From: Caenorhabditis elegans
Taxonomy: Eukaryota; Nematoda; Chromadorea; Rhabditida; Rhabditidae
Direction: 5' to 3'
Assembly (NCBI RefSeq): GCF_000002985.6
Contig: NC_003280.10
Coordinates: 5,638,501 to 5,702,500 of the forward strand
DNA: 64,000 nt
Shown here: positions 60,415-64,000 of the stretch, one piece after another
Numbering within the stretch: position 1 is the first letter of the stretch
Layout of the letters: each line of letters opens with the position of its first letter
Program-made: the position numbers and the translations under genes
Notes under the pieces: generated by a model
The model's input: the letters and a program-made list of their open reading frames with translations, nothing else
What the model was told of the DNA's origin: nothing
The model's database searches: none

Positions 60415-61669
60415 TTCGACCTCTTTCCTAATCTTCAGCACAGAAAAATATCAAAATTAGACTTTATCTATCTCATTGAGACAAAAAATGAAAACAAAAA
60501 GATAGAGGCTCCGCCCATTTCTAACAACCCGTGCTTTGAGTTCAAACGCTTAGAAATCTATCTCGAGAGCGAACAATTTTTGATTTTTCTGTTGAAGCGA
60601 TCAACATTTTTAATGGGGTCATTAAATTGGTAAGGAGTGGGGACAATAGTGAGTAAGAAAACAATTGATATTATTGGAAGTTCATAAATTTTTCAGACGA
60701 CCCTCCCTGACGGGCTTGCCTCATGCCTGCCTACTGTTTGGTCTTTAAACGCCTGTGGGGTGTCACCCAGATGCGATTTAAAAGTGGGAAAATGTAGAAC
60801 ACGGTCTCGAAACGACCGATCCTCTTAACGAAAATAAGTGTGCACCGTTCAGGAGTACTGTAATCTTCCATGCTATATTGCTTGTTTTTTTTTCATTTAA
60901 TGTACCCAAGCAGCCTTTATTCGTGTTAAGTTAATCAACAAATGTCAAAGAAATAGCAAAAAATATAGAAACATCAAAGGAAATTTTTCAAGGCACCAAA
61001 AAAAATTTTGTTGGGAAATGTTGGGAAATCATGAATCACGCGAATGCTCTGTGTGGCCCTAACGTGTCCGCGGGTTTGCTTATACATTTTCCTTTTCACT
61101 TGCTCCATTTTTATTCAATTGCTCAATTTATTTGAATTGCTTAAGGTTTGTAAAAACAACTAATTTGAGGGATTTTCTTTCTTAATATTAAATTCTTAAT
61201 ATTAAAAGGTGAGTATTCTGGGTCGAAGTATTAAATCCGGTTGAAATCATATCGCTACTGACTTTTTTTGGGCTTTTATATGGATGGGGGAGAATATGTA
61301 AAGACACTCATAAGAGTCAATTAGCATCTAATATGCTGATCGCAATTAACAATACAGGAGAAAACTATTTGATATTATTGATGTTTGGTTATCGAAAGTT
61401 ATCTTTCGACATTTTTCAACTTTTGAAAAACTTGTATGAAACGTTAATTTCCTAGTTTTATACCAAAATTGTTAATGAAATAATTTCACATGCATAAAAG
61501 TTTTGGCAAAAGGTGTCGCGAAGTCGGTGAATACAATACCACTCCGGCACAAAAGGGATTAGCAGGAAAAATTATACCCCAAAAACCCCTTTTTGGATAG
61601 AATTATGGCCGGGACTATATTATCCAAATATTCATTGATTGCTTTATCTTTTTCAGAATTCGAACAACA
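60415..61669. other. divergent intergenic region F-box / TTBK kinase
   Basis: No gene called. Contains a degenerate dispersed-repeat half at about 60785-60870 (ACGGTCTCGAAACGACCG, CAGGAGTACTGTAATCTTCC). CTTTTTCAG at 61648-61656 precedes the kinase start and could be its trans-splice acceptor. Confidence 0.5.
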
Positions 61670-62849
61670 ATGGATTCCGAAAACAAAACTTCAATAGCTA
61701 TCGGATGCAAAGTTTGTAACAAATACAAGGTCACAAAATTGCTCGGTGGGGGGAGCTACGGATGCGTCCACGAGGTCATTGAGCTCAAAACTGGTGACCG
61801 GTACGCAATGAAATCGGAGTACTCCTCTATGAAGAAACCCGTGAGTTGCAAAAAAGGACCAATATTTTTTAATTGTGCTTATGTTTAGATATTACTAAAT
61901 GAGCTGAAGGTGATGAAGGCAATCTACACGTTTTCCAGTCAACATGTTCTGAAAGTGAGAGGTATGTATTACATTTCCACCTGAAAAAGTTTAAATTGCA
62001 TTTTTCAGATATGGGAGTTCACGGAAGTACCAAGTTCATTATCATGCAAATGCTCGAGAAGAACATGGATGAAGTGTTCGAGCTTCTTGGAGGTTCCATG
62101 ACTTTGAACACAGCAGTCGCAACTTCTTATCAGTGCCTGGAAGGATTGGAGTTCATGCACTGGGCTGGATTTCTCCATCGCGATATTAAGCCCAATAACT
62201 ACTGTCTGGATGCGAATTCTGGGCAAGGATTAAGAACTATTTACATAATTGATTATGGTATATGTAAACGATTTGTGGACAACAATAACGTTATCAGACA
62301 ACCAAGGAAAATCACCAAATTTCGAGGAACTCTCGACTTTGCACCGATCGTCAGTCACGAACTTCGTGAGCACAGCAGAGGGAGCGACTTGGAATCTTGA
62401 TTAGTTTGAAAACAGTGGGCTTGAAGTTTTGTAGTGGCATGATAGGGGTTCACTTGTGATATTGTGTAAATAAATAGATTCTTACTCGAAAAAAGTATTT
62501 CCCTAGGTTTTACCTCCTCGCCTACTTCACCGTCGGGAAGCTTCCTTGGAGTTTGCTGGAAGATCGAAAGGCAATCGGCGATGCGAAAAAGCGATCCAGC
62601 GTTGAACCTCACTTGCAAGTGCTTCTGCCTGGATGCCCATCGGAGTACTTTCAAATCTTCAAGTGAGTATTTTCAACAACCTATTTATTAATTATTTTAA
62701 TTTTCAGGTACATTCAGTCTCTAACGTTCTTCGCGGAGCCCAAATATGAGGATATTTATGAGAAACTCGAAAAAGTGATTAGTGCGAGGAAGTTGAAGAA
62801 CTTTAAGTTTGATTGGGAGCACAATCCAGCTTTTATGGACGCAAAGTAG
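61670..62849 (+). CDS. TTBK/CK1-type protein kinase with a non-canonical splice donor
   Basis: Exons 61670-61840, 61889-61961, 62009-62399, 62507-62662 and 62708-62849 encode 310 residues if intron 3 is removed. The kinase core fills the protein: glycine loop LGGGSYGCVHEV, lysine YAMKSE, catalytic HRDIKPNN, metal-binding DYG in place of DFG (IIDYG), then FRGTLDFAP and RGSDLESW. Intron 3 would start AT (62400-62401) instead of GT. If not spliced there, TGA at 62398-62400 truncates the kinase after residue 211. The downstream exons (FYLLAYFTVGKLPWSLLEDRK...FKFDWEHNPAF) remain fully open. TTBK-like kinases are very numerous in worms, often sperm-enriched. AATAAA lies near 62907. Paralogous to the remnant at 1-1122. 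Confidence 0.8.
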
Positions 62850-64000
62850 TTGGAATGACTACTACACATTGATAACTCCTTGTATTTTTCATAATTTATT
62901 TCCACAATAAATCAGTTCAATAATGATCAACGGTATTAACTTTGCAAGCTTCGAAGTTCAAATTTTTAAATTACCATTTTCTCGTTCAATTTTTTTGGTG
63001 GATTGAGAATCCGACAAAAATCTTCATCGAAATGACTAACTTTTTCCTCGGTTCTCTGCTGTGGGCGGAGCGAGCGCGCACACAAGAAGTGTCACGCCGC
63101 GGAACTCGCTAAGTGTCGTCTGCTTCCCTGCAAGACCTCATGAAATAGTGCATTTGGCACTGGCAGTGATGATCACAAATCCGTGTTTCTGACAAGCGAT
63201 TGACGATAGAAAACCGGCTGAGCCAAAAAATTTTGGAAATTAAACCTGAATTGGTTTGCTCTTTGAGAAATAAACTTCAATCCGAATACTTTTAAGCTTA
63301 ATTTCAGATTTTAAAGAACTGTAAATTCCCTCGACTTGCAAACACTATTACACACAACCCAGAAGCCTTCCAGTATTTTTTTTCTGTCTCCAACCACTTG
63401 CTGACTCATTGCTTTTGTACAGAAGGACACGAATAAAAAAGGTGTGGACCGGCTGTGACGTCGACGTTGCGGATAGTTTCTGGTGGCGGGAAAAGCAAAC
63501 AAGGAGGACGTAAAGTATCTCTTCAACGGTGACCAGTGTGTAGATTTGAATCAGCGTGTGCTTTTTACGAATTATCAATTGTTTCCAGCTTCTCTTTTCT
63601 TGAATCTTATTGTTCTGAAATTGAGTTTGTATTTTTTGTGTACAACTTAATATGACCTCAATTTTTTAAGGAATGTGGAAGAAAGGTCAGGACAAAAAGA
63701 TGAATAAGTTGATAAGGAAAACGGAATGTGTTTTTTTGTTTCTCAATTTATATTCTTCAAAACAAATGTGCTTCTGCAAGTTTTTATTATCCGGTTGCGA
63801 AACAAGGCAAATTCACACTTGAGAGTACGGTAGAGGGTCTCGACACGACCGAGATTAAAATAGTCACAATTTCCTTTGATTTTTATTTTTTTTAATATAG
63901 ATTCGGCTATAATTTTTTGGGGACAACTGCACTCCTCGGCGGTGCACTGTTTTTTTTTAATTAAAAAATATTTGGTCGTGCTGAGACCGGGCACCATTCT
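62850..64000. other. intergenic or upstream region with promoter-like GC-rich stretches
   Basis: No exon called. GC-richer blocks occur at 63058-63140 (GGGCGGAGCGAGCGCGC) and 63450-63495, where TGACGTCG (CRE-like) and GGCGGGAAAA (E2F-like) lie close together. Pieces of the dispersed repeat appear near 63825-63855 and 63975-64000 as an inverted pair cut by the window end. Probably regulatory DNA of a gene beyond the window. Confidence 0.4.

Overview
The window is nuclear DNA of a Caenorhabditis nematode, almost certainly C. elegans itself (chromosome II, the adjoining F59E12 and C25H3 cosmid region, recalled from memory). Support comes from small introns of about 45-60 bp with TTTCAG acceptors, SL-type trans-splice acceptors just upstream of start codons, short intergenic distances within same-strand gene groups, and recognisable worm genes: zyg-1, bli-2, ddl-1, sam-4, fut-3, mdt-26 and flp-27. 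My zyg-1 exon model gives exactly the 706 residues I remember for ZYG-1. All gene models were spliced by hand; every complete one closes in frame.

Left part (1-11.3 kb). The end of a degenerate TTBK/CK1-type kinase (+) is followed by a minus-strand cluster read from 10.94 kb down to 1.94 kb: an unrecognised 79-residue protein, sam-4 (BORC subunit BORCS5), ddl-1 (WASH complex CCDC53) and a 1621-residue PHF3/DIDO-type protein with TFIIS-like and SPOC domains. Spacing and acceptors look like an operon. It is divergent from zyg-1.

Middle left (11.3-26 kb). zyg-1 (PLK4-type centriole kinase) carries the cuticle collagen gene bli-2 antisense inside a 2-kb intron. It is followed at 288 bp by a bromodomain (BRD8-like) gene. 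On the minus strand lie fut-3 (GT10 fucosyltransferase) and an unrecognised gene whose first exon I could not find. mdt-26 (Mediator MED26) runs rightward from a TATA/CCAAT/GC-rich promoter.

Middle right (26.9-52.8 kb). Two small + genes (a secreted eight-cysteine protein and a single-pass membrane protein) are followed by a minus pair (PET117-like microprotein, then a FAXC/GST-fold protein). A 20-exon minus-strand VPS13D-type lipid-transfer protein (3302 residues) follows, with the FMRFamide-like neuropeptide gene flp-27 nested antisense in its 5.2-kb intron. Upstream of it is NDUFB5 (complex I), with a tandem duplication of UTR-type sequence between the two.

Right part (53-64 kb). eIF2D (+), divergent from NDUFB5, is followed by two tandem hotdog thioesterases (+), an F-box protein (-), a second TTBK-type kinase (+) with an unusual splice site, and about 1.1 kb with no gene I can call. 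A dispersed inverted-repeat family recurs through introns and intergenic DNA of the whole window.
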